Assembly: GCA_021801265.1 (NCBI GenBank)
Contig: JAJYYE010000001.1
Location: 124,001 to 188,000 of the forward strand
Origin: Pseudomonadota bacterium
GTDB taxonomy: Bacteria; Pseudomonadota; Gammaproteobacteria; Halothiobacillales; Halothiobacillaceae
DNA length: 64,000 nt
Reading direction: 5' to 3'
Shown: positions 9,989-19,523 of the stretch, one piece after another
Layout: every line of letters begins with the position of its first letter
How positions within the stretch are numbered: position 1 is the stretch's first letter
Notes under the pieces: model-generated
What the model saw: only the letters and a program-made list of their open reading frames with translations
What the model was told of the DNA's origin: nothing
The model's database searches: none
Made by a program: the position numbers and the translations under genes

Positions 9989-10114
9989 GTAGGAGGGGAT
10001 TTACCCCCGACGTGGTGCCTAATGAACACGATAGCGGTAACGAATAAACTCAGCGTTTAACGAGGCGCGCCGCTAACGCATCTGGCCGCATTGTCGGGGT
10101 TGAAACCCGCCTAT
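9989..10114. repeat. BIME-like element 1: two head-to-head REP palindromes
   Basis: The left unit (9989-10011) begins GTAGG, contains GGGG-ATTTA-CCCC and ends CCCCGAC. The right unit (10093-10114) is its inverse: it begins GTCGGGG, contains GGGTTTCAACCC-type dyad sequence and ends in CCTAT. Between them ~80 bp start with GTGGTGCC. The same two units recur at four other loci in this window. Confidence 0.75.
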
Positions 10115-10131
10115 ATATCCTAAAGCGCCGC

Positions 10132-11433
10132 TCACCACGAAAACGGTAACAAGGCCATTAAACCTTGGCGGGCAGGGCGCCATCGCTGGCTGGCACCATC
10201 ATCCAGCGTGATTTTCAGGGCAGACGTGTTTCGCTTGCTGAAGCAGTGCAAAAAATCGTCAACATGTTCCAGCGCTTGCACCCATCCGGCCATATCACCT
10301 TCCAGATAACACCAGGCGGGTTCACTCCATACGAGATGTAATGGCCGCGCTGAATTGAATATGTTGGCGGGCAGCTCGTCGCAGCGAGGGTGGCTTGATT
10401 GCGCCAGCACGACTGCGTCCGCGCCTTGTGTGGCCATCAGCTCGCCCGCAAGATGGGGTGAGTCGGTATAAATCAAAGGTTGGATCGGGTTCGAGTGACG
10501 GGTCGGCAGCGCTAAACTCACCGGCCCGACAGTTAATTCAGGCGATAACGCGTTCGTGACGGGGCTGCTTCGTCCCCATACCCAGAGGCTGTTGATTTCT
10601 GGTCGGCCACGCGCGGCGCGGTGTGCATTAATCGGGTGGGCATAAAGCCACATTTGCACTTCGGTCAGCCAGCGACGCATGCCGCGCAGGGCATCGCCTG
10701 CCAATAAGGGTTGGGCGTTGCGGTTGAGGGCGCAGCCCAAAGGAGGCAGGTCATCCGCACCCATGCGCGCCAGGGCCGCTGGTGTATAGCCCAGATAATG
10801 CCGACCTGATGCGGCGCTGAAGAGGGTTAGGCCATCTTGTGCCAGCCATTGATTTAAATCATGAACCAAGGGCTGCCATTCTTCGTCCGTTAAGGCAAGA
10901 TATCGCAGCCCCATGACGATGGCGTGATCGGCTCCTGCGCGCAAATGCACGGGCTCGATTCGGCTGATGGCGGCTAAATCGGGGCATTGCACGAGGGCGG
11001 CTTGAAGTGCGGCATCGGTGGCCAAATCGGCCTGTAAAGCCAGTCTTGCGGACTCGCTGACCGTTGCGGCAGGTGCAAATCGTGCCAACAGGCGCGCTTC
11101 GGGGTCATCAGGGCAGGTTTTTGACGGCGCGCCATTCATAGGGCGACGACGACCGCGTTGCATGGCCTGAGCGATTGGGCTGATCGTCGCACCGGGGCCA
11201 GGGCCAGCACCCGGGTTTGAAGGGTTTTTCACATCCCAATGATCAATAAAGCCCAAACCCCGTCCCTGACTGTTTGAAGGGGCTGGCGGTGCGTACCCTT
11301 CGGCGTTGATGAGCGCTTCTTGCGCGGGCGGCGGCCATTGCCATACAGTTTCTTGCAGAAGCGAGGGGGGTGTTAGGTTGTTTCCGGCGGGTTCAGGCTG
11401 CAACCCTAAAATAGTGACGTGGATGTGGGGCAT
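10132..11433 (-). CDS. RpfE-like / 'cofactor-independent phosphoglycerate mutase-like' conserved protein
   Basis: A 433-residue soluble protein. Its middle (about residues 150-290) shows the features I associate with the RpfE-type family annotated in Xanthomonas, Xylella and many betaproteobacteria: EPVHLRAGADHAIV, a LNQWLAQDGL segment, and WLTEVQMWLYAHPIN followed by GRPEINSLWVWG. Despite the common label 'phosphoglycerate mutase', I see no catalytic serine or metal motif of that superfamily, and the function is unknown. The N-terminal ~100 residues are Pro/Gly rich and look disordered. ATG 11433 was chosen over the upstream GTG 11460; both are possible. It stands alone between two BIME-like elements. 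Confidence 0.7.
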   Translation of the reverse strand: MPHIHVTILGLQPEPAGNNLTPPSLLQETVWQWPPPAQEALINAEGYAPPAPSNSQGRGLGFIDHWDVKNPSNPGAGPGPGATISPIAQAMQRGRRRPMNGAPSKTCPDDPEARLLARFAPAATVSESARLALQADLATDAALQAALVQCPDLAAISRIEPVHLRAGADHAIVMGLRYLALTDEEWQPLVHDLNQWLAQDGLTLFSAASGRHYLGYTPAALARMGADDLPPLGCALNRNAQPLLAGDALRGMRRWLTEVQMWLYAHPINAHRAARGRPEINSLWVWGRSSPVTNALSPELTVGPVSLALPTRHSNPIQPLIYTDSPHLAGELMATQGADAVVLAQSSHPRCDELPANIFNSARPLHLVWSEPAWCYLEGDMAGWVQALEHVDDFLHCFSKRNTSALKITLDDGASQRWRPARQGLMALLPFSW

Positions 11434-11505
11434 GTTTTGATGTTCTCGGAAATAGGCCACGGATAACCGCAGTTAATCGCGCCTCATTGGGGGGATTTTC
11501 GTCCA

Positions 11506-11629
11506 GTAGGTGGGTACGGACTTATCCGCGACGGCACGGCCAAATATTGGCCCTTCGTCAAACCGTGTACGCACTCATCGCCACCGCAGCGTTCGTTGAG
11601 CAACGCGTCGGGGTTGAAACCCCTCCTGC
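11506..11629. repeat. BIME-like element 2
   Basis: The left unit (11506-11532) runs GTAGG ... CGGACTTATCCGCGAC; the right unit (11607-11629) runs GTCGGGG-TTGAAA-CCCCTCCTGC. Same head-to-head layout as element 1. Short open frames that cross it on both strands are not credible genes. Confidence 0.7.
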
Positions 11630-11686
11630 GATTCAAGCACGTATTCTGCTTTGCTGCCATCCGGACTACTTGCTCACCCCATGCTT

Positions 11687-12331
11687 TCATTCATTGCTGA
11701 GTCCGACCAATTGCGCCTGGTTTCCCCGCCAGCGCAAGCTGAGCAGGCTGGCGTATTCGGTATCGACCAGTCGGGTAGCCGACAGTGGGGCTTGTAGCGC
11801 CCACACGGCGGCGGTTCGCATCATGACGGCATGGCCGATAATGAGCATGGCGCCGCCGCCCATCGCAGCCAGCGCACGGGCGTATTGTTCGATGGCCTGT
11901 GATACGCGCGGGTAAAACTGATCCATCGCTTCCCCGCCTTCTGGCATGCTCAGTGCGGGATCGGCCTTGTAGTTACGATATTGCTCGGGGAAGCGCTGCT
12001 GTACTTGAGCGCAGGTCAGCCCTTCCCAAACACCGAAGCCGCGCTCGCGCAGATTCGGGTCAATCATGAGGGGCAAGCCCCGCTCGGTGGCCAGTTTTTC
12101 GGCAAATGCGCGGCAACGCACCAGCGGCGAGGAGACCAATGCAGTCCAGTTATCGGTGCCTGCAGCAATACATCGATCAACCCGCGCGTGCATCTGCGCC
12201 CAACCGCTGGCGCTCAAGGGATCATCAATTTTATCGCCGCGATACCGCTTGCCGCCCTCGGGCTCGCCGTGACGAATGATGTCAATGCGGACAGCGGCTT
12301 GGGCGGCCACTGCGGGTATCAGCGAATCCAT
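11687..12331 (-). CDS. Histidine phosphatase superfamily protein (CobC/phosphoglycerate-mutase-like)
   Basis: A 214-residue enzyme of the RHG branch: the phosphate-accepting motif is IIRHGEPEGG (~residues 18-27), a second pocket Arg lies in SSPLVRCRAF, and the second catalytic His is in LIIGHAVMMRT (~residue 167). The catalytic Glu is probably in the MPEGGEAMDQF segment. Members include CobC (alpha-ribazole phosphatase) and small-molecule phosphatases; the substrate cannot be assigned from the sequence. Its start overlaps the end of the ampE-like gene by 13 bp, so it belongs to an ampD-ampE-phosphatase operon. Confidence 0.85.
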   Translation of the reverse strand: MDSLIPAVAAQAAVRIDIIRHGEPEGGKRYRGDKIDDPLSASGWAQMHARVDRCIAAGTDNWTALVSSPLVRCRAFAEKLATERGLPLMIDPNLRERGFGVWEGLTCAQVQQRFPEQYRNYKADPALSMPEGGEAMDQFYPRVSQAIEQYARALAAMGGGAMLIIGHAVMMRTAAVWALQAPLSATRLVDTEYASLLSLRWRGNQAQLVGLSNE

Positions 12332-13230
12332 GACGACAAAGTAAATAGTGCTACCAGCCCCAGACCCAGCAACAAGGACCTCAGCACAATCGCCGTCGCG
12401 CCTTTGATCCAGCGGGATTGATCAGCAAGGCACAAAGTGGCTGAATCGCAGTCATCTTCACGCTCAAGCTCTAACGCGGCATGACCCACTCGACCAATCA
12501 GCGCGCTATTGTGTTGCGCTACGGTGCCTTGCACGGCATCGCCGCCCTGAAGCCAGGCTTCCAGCCCGCGATTAAACCCGCCAGCCAACAGCAACAGCAC
12601 CGCATAAATACGCGCTGCCGGCCAATCAAGCCATGCCTGCAATTGGGCGAGACGCATGCAACCTAACGAATTGGGCTCGGTTGGTTCGTGCGGCGGCCGC
12701 GCGAACCAATCAGTTAAACGATAAAACAGGGCGCCCACCGGCCCCGCCAGCACGAACCAAAACAATACCGTAAACCACTCGTGAAATCCGAGGGTGATAA
12801 TGCGCTCAGCCAAAGTCTGCGTGCTCCATGCTTCAACAATGGGTTCGGACTCCAGCTCGGTTCCTTCGGCCAATTGGGCCAGCGCGCTATGTACAGCAGC
12901 TTCATCACCATGCTCACAGGCACGGTGTAAATCATCCACATGTCGATGCGCTTGCCTCGGCGCGAGCATTAATAGAAGCACACCGATGGAAATCCCAATA
13001 TAGGCCAGAGCGCCCATAACCCCGTGGTCGACCAAGGTCAGCACACCATACAGCACGATGGGCAAACCCAGCCACAGAATACCCGTCGCAACCGGATGCC
13101 CCACCCCGTCAGCGAGACGCGTTCGCGCACGATGAATTAATCGCTCAGCCGCGCGGTCGGCTCGCCATCGGCTTAACGCGGGCCAGAATCGCTCCAGCAG
13201 TACCACCACAATCAAAGCCATTAATTTCAT
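12319..13230 (-). CDS. ampE: AmpE-like inner-membrane protein (CobD/CbiB-related)
   Basis: A 303-residue membrane protein with hydrophobic segments near residues 50-70, 72-92, 155-180, 213-232 and 280-300. It directly follows ampD (11 bp gap), the arrangement known from enterobacteria and pseudomonads, and has the length of AmpE (284 aa in E. coli). AmpE is reported to have a role in beta-lactamase induction or recycling signalling, but its biochemistry is unsettled; its fold is related to the cobalamin enzyme CobD/CbiB. The call rests mainly on context, length and topology, with modest motif support (the N-terminal LIVVVLLERFWP and the LGFHEWFTVLFWFVLAGPVGALFYR block). Confidence 0.8.
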   Translation of the reverse strand: MKLMALIVVVLLERFWPALSRWRADRAAERLIHRARTRLADGVGHPVATGILWLGLPIVLYGVLTLVDHGVMGALAYIGISIGVLLLMLAPRQAHRHVDDLHRACEHGDEAAVHSALAQLAEGTELESEPIVEAWSTQTLAERIITLGFHEWFTVLFWFVLAGPVGALFYRLTDWFARPPHEPTEPNSLGCMRLAQLQAWLDWPAARIYAVLLLLAGGFNRGLEAWLQGGDAVQGTVAQHNSALIGRVGHAALELEREDDCDSATLCLADQSRWIKGATAIVLRSLLLGLGLVALFTLSSWIR

Positions 13231-13241
13231 TGAATTATTCC

Positions 13242-13802
13242 TTAAGCGATACGAAGATCATCGGGCAAACGGCCCGCCAAATGCCCCCAGTTAAACACCG
13301 TACCCGGATCAGTTTTGCGTCCGGGCGCAATATCCGCGTGCCCACGCACATCGGTAATAGTGGAGTAGCGCTGTTTCAGCGCCGCCAGTACCGCAATCAG
13401 TTGATCATATTGCACTGAAGTGTAACGATCGGTATCCGTGCCCTCCAATTCAATGCCAATCGAAAAATCATTACAGCGTTCACGGCCACTAAATTGTGAC
13501 ACCCCCGCATGCCATGCCCGCATCGTGAATGGCACGAATTGAATCATCGTGCCATCACGCCGAATCAAGAGGTGCGCCGATACACGCAAATGCGCAATTT
13601 CGGCATAGTACGGGTGGGCGTTCGGGTCCAGCGTGCCGGTAAACAAGCGCTCAATCCCATCGCCGCCATACTCGCCCGGCGGCAAAGAAATGCCGTGAAT
13701 CACCACCAAAGACACCGCCATATCCGCCGGACGATTATCACAAAAAGGCGAACGCACCAGGCGAACGCCACTGATGGTTTCGGTTTTGGGGTCAACAATC
13801 AT
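13242..13802 (-). CDS. ampD: 1,6-anhydro-N-acetylmuramyl-L-alanine amidase AmpD
   Basis: A 186-residue zinc amidase that cleaves anhydro-muropeptides imported during cell-wall recycling; loss of AmpD typically raises AmpC induction. Zinc ligands are visible: His in LVVIHGISLPPGEYGG, His in DVRGHADIAPGRKTDPG, and the Asp of that last motif (KTDPG). The Glu in IGIELEGTD is the family's conserved active-site region. No signal peptide, as expected for the cytoplasmic enzyme. It starts at ATG 13802 after a clear GGAGGG ribosome site and leads the operon ampD-ampE-histidine phosphatase. No beta-lactamase or ampG is nearby. Confidence 0.95.
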   Translation of the reverse strand: MIVDPKTETISGVRLVRSPFCDNRPADMAVSLVVIHGISLPPGEYGGDGIERLFTGTLDPNAHPYYAEIAHLRVSAHLLIRRDGTMIQFVPFTMRAWHAGVSQFSGRERCNDFSIGIELEGTDTDRYTSVQYDQLIAVLAALKQRYSTITDVRGHADIAPGRKTDPGTVFNWGHLAGRLPDDLRIA

Positions 13803-13871
13803 GAGATACCCTCCATTTAATCATTGGTTGCGCTTCATTCTACCGATTGACACAGCGACAGGAAGCACCAC

Positions 13872-13930
13872 GTCGGGGATAAATCCTTCCGGCAAAAGAC
13901 CTCTCCTGCAGGAAGGGTTTCAACCCCGAC
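13872..13930. repeat. REP pair 3 (tail-to-tail orientation)
   Basis: GTCGGGGATAAATCC (from 13872) and, inverted, GGGTTTCAACCCCGAC (ending 13930) enclose a CTCCTGCAGGA dyad. The order of the two units is reversed relative to elements 1, 2 and 5. It is followed by ACGATGCC, the same kind of sequence that follows the CCCCGAC end in the other copies. A single half unit (CCGGGGATAAATC, 14016-14045) lies nearby. Confidence 0.65.
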
Positions 13931-14087
13931 ACGATGCCAGATGCGCTGAATGCGGCCAACGCCGTGCCGCATAGGTTCGGGCTGCTTCGGATGGATGGAG
14001 CGCGCGTTTAACCGCGCTGCCGGGGATAAATCAGCACCGTAGCCTCCATCGTGATCACCATTACTGCACGACACAACATGGCGTTGA

Positions 14088-14624
14088 TTATTGATCCAGT
14101 ACCCCGCGCAATGCTGCCACCACTGCTTGGCGGCGCACAGCTTGCCGGTCGCCCGTGAATAAAAACTGCTGGATGTTCAGCCGGCTATCGGTCACCGGCA
14201 TCCCCTTATCGGCACGATAGCGCCAGGCAATCCAGACCGTGCCGACAGGTTTTGTCGGCGTGCCGCCACCGGGACCTGCGATACCACTAATCGCTACGGC
14301 ATAGTGCGCCTCGCACGCGGCCAACGCACCAGCCGACATGGCCGCCACGCATTCCGCACTGACCGCGCCGACGGTTGAAAAAATCGTCGGCGGCACGCCG
14401 AGCAGGCGGGTTTTGATGGCATTACTGTAGGCCACAAAACCGCACTCAAACCACGCCGAACTGCCCGCTACGGCGGTGATCGCTGCCGCCAGGCCGCCGC
14501 CCGTACAGGATTCTGCCACGCAAATTTGCTGGTTTTTGGCCTGCAATACCTCACCCAATTGCAACGATAAAATCAGGCGTTCATCATGACGTGCCGATTT
14601 CTTTTGTGCCGATATTTTTTGCAT
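14088..14624 (-). CDS. pncC: Nicotinamide-nucleotide amidase (CinA C-terminal domain, PncC)
   Basis: A 178-residue stand-alone CinA C-terminal domain that deamidates nicotinamide mononucleotide in the pyridine nucleotide cycle. The signature [15 protein letters not shown] (with the catalytic Ser) is at ~residues 32-46, and [20 protein letters not shown] is the second family block. The start at ATG 14624 gives the normal family length; a longer frame to 14750 would overlap mutS coding sequence and is unlikely. It is divergent from mutS with ~57 bp between the start codons. In many gammaproteobacteria this gene lies next to recA or mutS. Confidence 0.92.
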   Translation of the reverse strand: MQKISAQKKSARHDERLILSLQLGEVLQAKNQQICVAESCTGGGLAAAITAVAGSSAWFECGFVAYSNAIKTRLLGVPPTIFSTVGAVSAECVAAMSAGALAACEAHYAVAISGIAGPGGGTPTKPVGTVWIAWRYRADKGMPVTDSRLNIQQFLFTGDRQAVRRQAVVAALRGVLDQ

Positions 14625-14681
14625 GCGTACCGCCCTCATTCCCGTACACTGATTACCCGTTTTAGCCAGAAAAAAGCCATC

Positions 14682-17321
14682 GTGACTACGCCCGATTTCT
14701 CCCAACACACCCCCATGATGCAACAATTTTGGACAATGAAACACGCCCATCCCGATGGGCTGCTGTTTTATCGCATGGGCGATTTTTACGAGCTGTTTTA
14801 CCAGGATGCCGAGCGAGCCGCGCGCATTTTGGATTTAACCCTGACCACGCGGGGTCAGTCGGCGGGCGTGCCCATCCCGATGGCGGGCGTGCCGGTGCAT
14901 GCCTATGAACACTATCTGGCCCGCTTGATTCGCGCCGGTGAATCGGTCGCCATTTGCGAGCAGATCGGCGAAGCCCAAACCAAAGGTTCGGCTAAAGGCC
15001 CGATGCAGCGCGCGGTGGTGCGGATTGTCACACCCGGCACGGTTACGGATGAGGCGCTGCTCGATCAGCGGGAGGGTTGTCGCCTGGCGGCGCTCTCCCC
15101 AATCAACTCGACGGAATTTGCCCTCGCACATCTCGATTTAGCGGCGGGTGATTTCGTACTGCTGCGCTTGAACGAATCCGCACTCGCCGCCGAACTTGCC
15201 CGAATTCATCCGCGTGAATTATTGCTGCCAGAGTCATTGGCCGAGGCCGCGGATACTGCGGCCTTGTTGGGCATCGAACCCAAACGCTGGCGCGCCCGTC
15301 CCGCCTGGCAATTTGATGCGAAAGCCGGTCAAACCGCACTGCAAAAATATTGGCAGGTGCTCAATTTACACGGTTTTGGCATTCACGAAAGTCACACGCC
15401 GGCCTTGGGTGCTGCCGCGATACTGCTCACTTATGTCCAGGAAACCCAGCAAACTGCAGCGCCGCCGATCGAACGGCTACGGGTTGAAAATCTCAGCGAT
15501 GCCTTGCTGATTGATCGCAACACGCGCCGCCATTTGGAATTATTCGATAACGCGAACGATACCAGCGGTGCACCGCAAGCCACCCTGATTCATTTAATGG
15601 ATAACACGCTCACAGCGCACGGCTCGCGGCTGCTTAAACACTGGCTGGGCCGCCCATTGCGCGATCACAGCGTGCTGCGCCACCGCCAGCAGGCCATCGG
15701 CGAGCTCATCGACAGCCGCAAAATCGATGCCCTGCGCGAACGACTGTGCGGCATCAACGACATTGAACGCATCACCACCCGCATCGTGATGGGCAGCGCC
15801 CGTCCGCGTGACCTGTCGGGGCTGCGCGCCGCCCTCACCGCATTGCCAGAATTAACCCGTCTACTGAATCAATTCAATTTACCGCTTTGGCAAAACCTTG
15901 CCGCGCGTCTCAACACCCCAGCCGGACTCTGTGATCTGCTTGAGCGCGCCTTGGTGGAAGCACCCCCGGTATGGCTGCGTGACGGCGGCGTCATCGCGGC
16001 AGGCTTTGATGCTGAACTGGATGAACTACGCCATTTATCGCTGCATGCTGACGACGCGCTAACCGCATTTGAAGCCGAAGCGCGGCGCCAGAGCGGCATT
16101 CCCAGCCTCAAAATAGCCTACAATCGTGTACAAGGATTTTACTTTGAAGTGAGTCGCTTGCAGGCCGAAAAAATGCCGCCGCAATTTATTCGCCGTCAAA
16201 CACTTAAAGCCGTGGAGCGCTACACCACCGCCGAGCTCAAAACCTTTGAAGACCGCGTGCTGTCGGCGCGCGACCGTGCATTGGCGCGTGAGCAATGGCT
16301 GTTTCATGAATTGCTGGTTGCGCTGGCCACCCATCAAACCATCCTGCGCACCCTTGCCCAAGCCATCGCCGAAACCGATGCCCTGCATAGCCTCGCCAAC
16401 GTGGCCGAACGGCACCGCTGGGTCGCGCCCGAACTCAGCACCGAACCCGGCATCGAGATCGAGTCTGGCAGGCACCCGATTATTGAAGCCATCAGCCCCA
16501 CGCCGTTCACGCCCAACGACACCATCTTAAATCCTGCACGGCAACTCTTGCTGATTACCGGCCCGAATATGGGCGGAAAATCGACCTATATGCGGCAAAC
16601 GGCGCTGATCGTGCTGCTGGCGCATATCGGCTCTTTTGTACCCGCACAGCGCGCACGCATCGGTCCGGTTGATCGTATTTTCACCCGCATTGGCGCGGGC
16701 GATGATCTGGCTTCAGGTCGCTCCACCTTTATGGTTGAAATGACTGAGACCGCCGAAATTTTGCACACCGCCACCGCGCAATCGCTGGTGTTGATTGATG
16801 AAATTGGTCGCGGCACGTCGACATTTGACGGACTGGCGTTGGCATGGGCCGTCGCGGAACAGTTGGTCCGCCAAAACCACGCGCTGACCTTGTTTGCCAC
16901 ACACTATTTTGAACTCACCCAACTGGCCGAACAATTTCCCTCGGTGGTTAACGTGCATCTCGACGCCGTCACGCATCAAAACGAGCTGATTTTTCTGCAC
17001 AGCGTGAAAGAAGGGGCGGCCAGCCAAAGCTACGGCATCAAGGTCGCCGCACTCGCAGGCCTACCCAAATCGTGCATTCGTCGCGCGCAACAGGTGCTCA
17101 AAAAGCTCGAACAACAAACCCCGGTCGCGGCAGCGGTCATTCCGCAGCTCGATTTATTTGCCGAGTCCCAACCGATCGTTGAACACTGGCCTGAATTACT
17201 TGAAGCAGAACCGAATCCGGTATTACAGGCACTTGAAGCAATCGACCCCAATACCTTAAGCCCCAGACAGGCCCTGGATTTGTTATTCGAGTGGAAAAAC
17301 AAGCCCATAGATTCGTTCTAA
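14682..17321 (+). CDS. mutS: DNA mismatch repair protein MutS
   Basis: An 879-residue MutS, which recognises base mismatches and starts methyl-directed repair with MutL. The mismatch-reading Phe-X-Glu is in [10 protein letters not shown] (~residues 34-43). The ABC-type ATPase has Walker [10 protein letters not shown] (~residue 630), Walker [16 protein letters not shown] and the ATHYFELT switch. The C-terminal ~50 residues fit the helix-turn-helix/tetramerisation region. The start chosen is GTG 14682, giving the standard N-terminus ([14 protein letters not shown]); the frame is open further upstream to 14586 but that part would overlap the pncC coding region. Confidence 0.96.
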   Translation: MTTPDFSQHTPMMQQFWTMKHAHPDGLLFYRMGDFYELFYQDAERAARILDLTLTTRGQSAGVPIPMAGVPVHAYEHYLARLIRAGESVAICEQIGEAQTKGSAKGPMQRAVVRIVTPGTVTDEALLDQREGCRLAALSPINSTEFALAHLDLAAGDFVLLRLNESALAAELARIHPRELLLPESLAEAADTAALLGIEPKRWRARPAWQFDAKAGQTALQKYWQVLNLHGFGIHESHTPALGAAAILLTYVQETQQTAAPPIERLRVENLSDALLIDRNTRRHLELFDNANDTSGAPQATLIHLMDNTLTAHGSRLLKHWLGRPLRDHSVLRHRQQAIGELIDSRKIDALRERLCGINDIERITTRIVMGSARPRDLSGLRAALTALPELTRLLNQFNLPLWQNLAARLNTPAGLCDLLERALVEAPPVWLRDGGVIAAGFDAELDELRHLSLHADDALTAFEAEARRQSGIPSLKIAYNRVQGFYFEVSRLQAEKMPPQFIRRQTLKAVERYTTAELKTFEDRVLSARDRALAREQWLFHELLVALATHQTILRTLAQAIAETDALHSLANVAERHRWVAPELSTEPGIEIESGRHPIIEAISPTPFTPNDTILNPARQLLLITGPNMGGKSTYMRQTALIVLLAHIGSFVPAQRARIGPVDRIFTRIGAGDDLASGRSTFMVEMTETAEILHTATAQSLVLIDEIGRGTSTFDGLALAWAVAEQLVRQNHALTLFATHYFELTQLAEQFPSVVNVHLDAVTHQNELIFLHSVKEGAASQSYGIKVAALAGLPKSCIRRAQQVLKKLEQQTPVAAAVIPQLDLFAESQPIVEHWPELLEAEPNPVLQALEAIDPNTLSPRQALDLLFEWKNKPIDSF

Positions 17322-17647
17322 TCAGTGCGTAGCCCGGATGGAGTGGAAACGGCATCCGGGGCATAAGCTGAACTGGCTAAATCACCGTTTGATTCCCTGA
17401 AATGCCAACACCGGTTTAAGAGCCTGTTCACAATTTCGATCAAGTGATGCAGCGCAAGGCAAAATGGCGCGAAAAAGCGCAGCATACACAGAGTGTATGC
17501 ACATTTTGAGCGCACTTTTAACGTAGTGAAGCGCGCTTTAGCGAGATTATGAACAGGCTCTAAGAAATCAACCGGCGTTTTTATGGATGGCATAAGATAG
17601 ACGCACTGAAATTCTGGCTTTTTTAACCAACGACAGGAGATGCCAAT
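17322..17647. other. 326-bp gene-free stretch after mutS
   Basis: It is occupied mostly by MITE-like element A1 (17420-17560). A good ribosome site (AGGAG) just before 17648 belongs to the next gene. The short minus-strand frame across it is an artefact of the repeat. Confidence 0.7.
17420..17560. mobile_element. MITE-like element, family A, copy 1 (141 bp)
   Basis: Terminal inverted repeats GAGCCTGTTCA / TGAACAGGCTC continue imperfectly for ~20 bp (…YAATYTCG). The element is flanked by TAA on both sides (17417-17419 and 17561-17563), consistent with a 3-bp target duplication. Inside is a perfect 8-bp hairpin, GCATACAC-AGA-GTGTATGC (17482-17500). No coding capacity. The inverse arrangement of the same arms makes copy 2 at 24551-24751. 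Confidence 0.8.
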
Positions 17648-17851
17648 ATGGGTACGCTTAAATTGATTACCGTGGGTTTGGTTTTTTTCAGCCTGGCCGG
17701 CTGCGCCAATATGACCCCGCGTGAGCGCAACACAGCGCTCGGGGCTGGGGCCGGTGCATTGGGCGGTGCGTTACTGACCGGTGGCGATACGCTGGGCGTG
17801 GTGGGGGGCGCTGCGGTGGGGGGTGTCGTGGGCAATCAAATCAAGCATTAA
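17648..17851 (+). CDS. Small glycine-zipper lipoprotein
   Basis: A 67-residue protein with a lipoprotein signal peptide (lipobox LAGC, Cys ~residue 19). The mature part is a short charged stretch (MTPRERN) followed by a Gly/Ala-rich segment with repeated GxxxG spacing (about residues 33-64), the hallmark of OsmB / 17-kDa antigen-like glycine-zipper membrane segments. The ATG follows a clear AGGAG. Such proteins sit in the outer membrane; the exact role is unknown. Its stop codon overlaps tail-to-tail with the convergent kinase-like gene. Confidence 0.85.
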   Translation: MGTLKLITVGLVFFSLAGCANMTPRERNTALGAGAGALGGALLTGGDTLGVVGGAAVGGVVGNQIKH

Positions 17852-19362
17852 AGCGATGCCAAAACATCCGTGATTTGTCCACCAAAGGGCGCATCACAGC
17901 GCAAGCGAAATGTGTATGCCCGCTCCGCTGCGGTGAGGGGTTGTAATTGCTGCAATTGCATTTCCAAAACTTCTTCATTCGCCTCGGAAATATCCTTGCC
18001 TGCCGCCGTACGCTCGCGCAGATAGCGGCGCAGCGTCGGCGCGGCGCATTCAATAAACAGCATATGAAACGGGCAAGCCAATTCATCGGCAATTTCAGCA
18101 AATGCGGCGCGTTGCGCCCCTTTTAAAAATGTCGCATCCACCACCATTGGCCAGCCGGCTTCTAATCCAATCCGCGCAATCCGTGCCAATTGGGCATAAA
18201 TAAATTCATTGGCTTGCGCGCTGTAGCGATCACCGCGTTCGGGATATAGCCGCAGCCGTTGCGCGTCGGAGCGCACGCGCACCGCGCCCAGCGCTTGCAC
18301 GAGCTCTAGCGCAGCCAGCGATTTGCCGCTACCGGAAAATCCGACCGTTATCCACAATGCCGGGTTGTGTTCGGTGAGGACGTTCTCGGCTAAAGTGGCA
18401 TAGCGGCGGAACGTCGACCACTGAGCGGCTTGCTCGGCGGACGTCATATCCGGGCGCAACTCAAACAGCGCAATTTTGGCGCGGACCATTGCACGATAGG
18501 CTTGATAAAACCGAATGAGTGGCAGCGCCGCATAATCACCACTGGCTTCAAGATAGGTGTTGAGCAACCGCCGCGCGGCGCCGAAAAACGTACGATCGGT
18601 CAAATCCATCAATAAAAAAGCCAGATCACTGGCGGTGTCGCTCCACCGAAAATCTTCGTTGAATTCAATGCCATCAAAGATCACGACCGCGTCTTGGATG
18701 CGGGCGATATTACCCAAGTGCATATCGCCGTGGCATTCGCGCACATGGCCGTTTTGTTTGCGCCCGACCAGAGTCGGTTGCAGGTTAAGGAAGGCCGCCT
18801 CGCTGGCCGCTTCAATTCGGTCGATTTGATTTTGGTCAGTATCTTCGGTTAAAAATCCGCGAATTTGCTCAAAATTCTGGTTAATGGGGAAGTAGACAGT
18901 TTCTGGCGTACCAAAATGACTGGCCGTCGGGGCGACGGCGGCAATTTGATGGAACTGATGAATTTGATCTGCCAATTCATCAATCAGCGCGTCATCCAGG
19001 CCATGGGTTTGGGCGTAATGATCCAAACGATCAGCTTGATCGAAGCGGCGCATGTGAATCATCGGCTCCACCGTGGCATCGGCCTGCGCGGTAATCTGGC
19101 CGGCCGCATCCAAGCCGACTACCCCCAAATATAATTCGGGTGCCAAACGCCGATTGAGTCGGATTTCTTCTGCACAAAAAAATAGCCGCTGGGCGCGGTC
19201 GGTAAAATCCAGAAAGCCAAAATTCACCGGTTTTTTAATTTTATACGCCGAATCACCCGCTAAAAACACGTGCGAAATATGGGTTTGCAGATGCATCACC
19301 TCGCCATAGCGATCATGCAAGTGGCGTTTAAACTGTTCAAGCGGCAAGGGCGATGTAGTCAT
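17848..19362 (-). CDS. APH-like kinase domain fused to a P-loop AAA ATPase/kinase domain
   Basis: A 504-residue two-domain protein of a conserved but uncharacterised family. Residues ~1-330 resemble aminoglycoside phosphotransferase/choline kinase folds: the Brenner-type catalytic loop ECHGDMHLGNIA (H-x-D-x4-N) and the downstream Asp in VIFDGIEFNEDFRWSD are present. Residues ~340-504 carry a Walker A (VGFSGSGKS) and look like a zeta-toxin/gluconate-kinase-like P-loop kinase (VVDATFLKGAQRAAFAEIA; lid RYLRERTAAGKDISEA). The ATG at 19362 follows AGGATCC; the frame is open to 19395. Substrates of both kinase halves are unknown. No partner gene is adjacent. Confidence 0.8.
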   Translation of the reverse strand: MTTSPLPLEQFKRHLHDRYGEVMHLQTHISHVFLAGDSAYKIKKPVNFGFLDFTDRAQRLFFCAEEIRLNRRLAPELYLGVVGLDAAGQITAQADATVEPMIHMRRFDQADRLDHYAQTHGLDDALIDELADQIHQFHQIAAVAPTASHFGTPETVYFPINQNFEQIRGFLTEDTDQNQIDRIEAASEAAFLNLQPTLVGRKQNGHVRECHGDMHLGNIARIQDAVVIFDGIEFNEDFRWSDTASDLAFLLMDLTDRTFFGAARRLLNTYLEASGDYAALPLIRFYQAYRAMVRAKIALFELRPDMTSAEQAAQWSTFRRYATLAENVLTEHNPALWITVGFSGSGKSLAALELVQALGAVRVRSDAQRLRLYPERGDRYSAQANEFIYAQLARIARIGLEAGWPMVVDATFLKGAQRAAFAEIADELACPFHMLFIECAAPTLRRYLRERTAAGKDISEANEEVLEMQLQQLQPLTAAERAYTFRLRCDAPFGGQITDVLASL

Positions 19363-19523
19363 GAGTGGGATCCTGCGGGCATATTCAAGGGGCATATTTA
19401 CTGCGCGGCCTGACCGTCGGTTAGAACCCGATCCGAGTCAAACACATGACTTGCGCGGGTTACTGTTAAACTGCGGCATACCTATAAAAAATTTCATTTA
19501 GTTTAACAGCGTGGATAGTACCT

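Larger units (their letters stand above)
9791..10131. other. 341-bp gene-free stretch upstream of the porin
   Basis: It holds the porin 5' region (AT-rich, 9791-9960) and a REP/BIME-like element (9989-10114). No open reading frame with a credible start or codon use was seen. Confidence 0.7.

Noticed and set aside
11484-11690. 68-codon minus frame and overlapping plus frame between the RpfE-like and phosphatase genes
   Set aside because: Both cross BIME-like element 2; their sequence is that of the repeat.
17318-17593. 91-codon minus-strand frame after mutS
   Set aside because: Spans MITE-like copy A1 and has no support as a gene.
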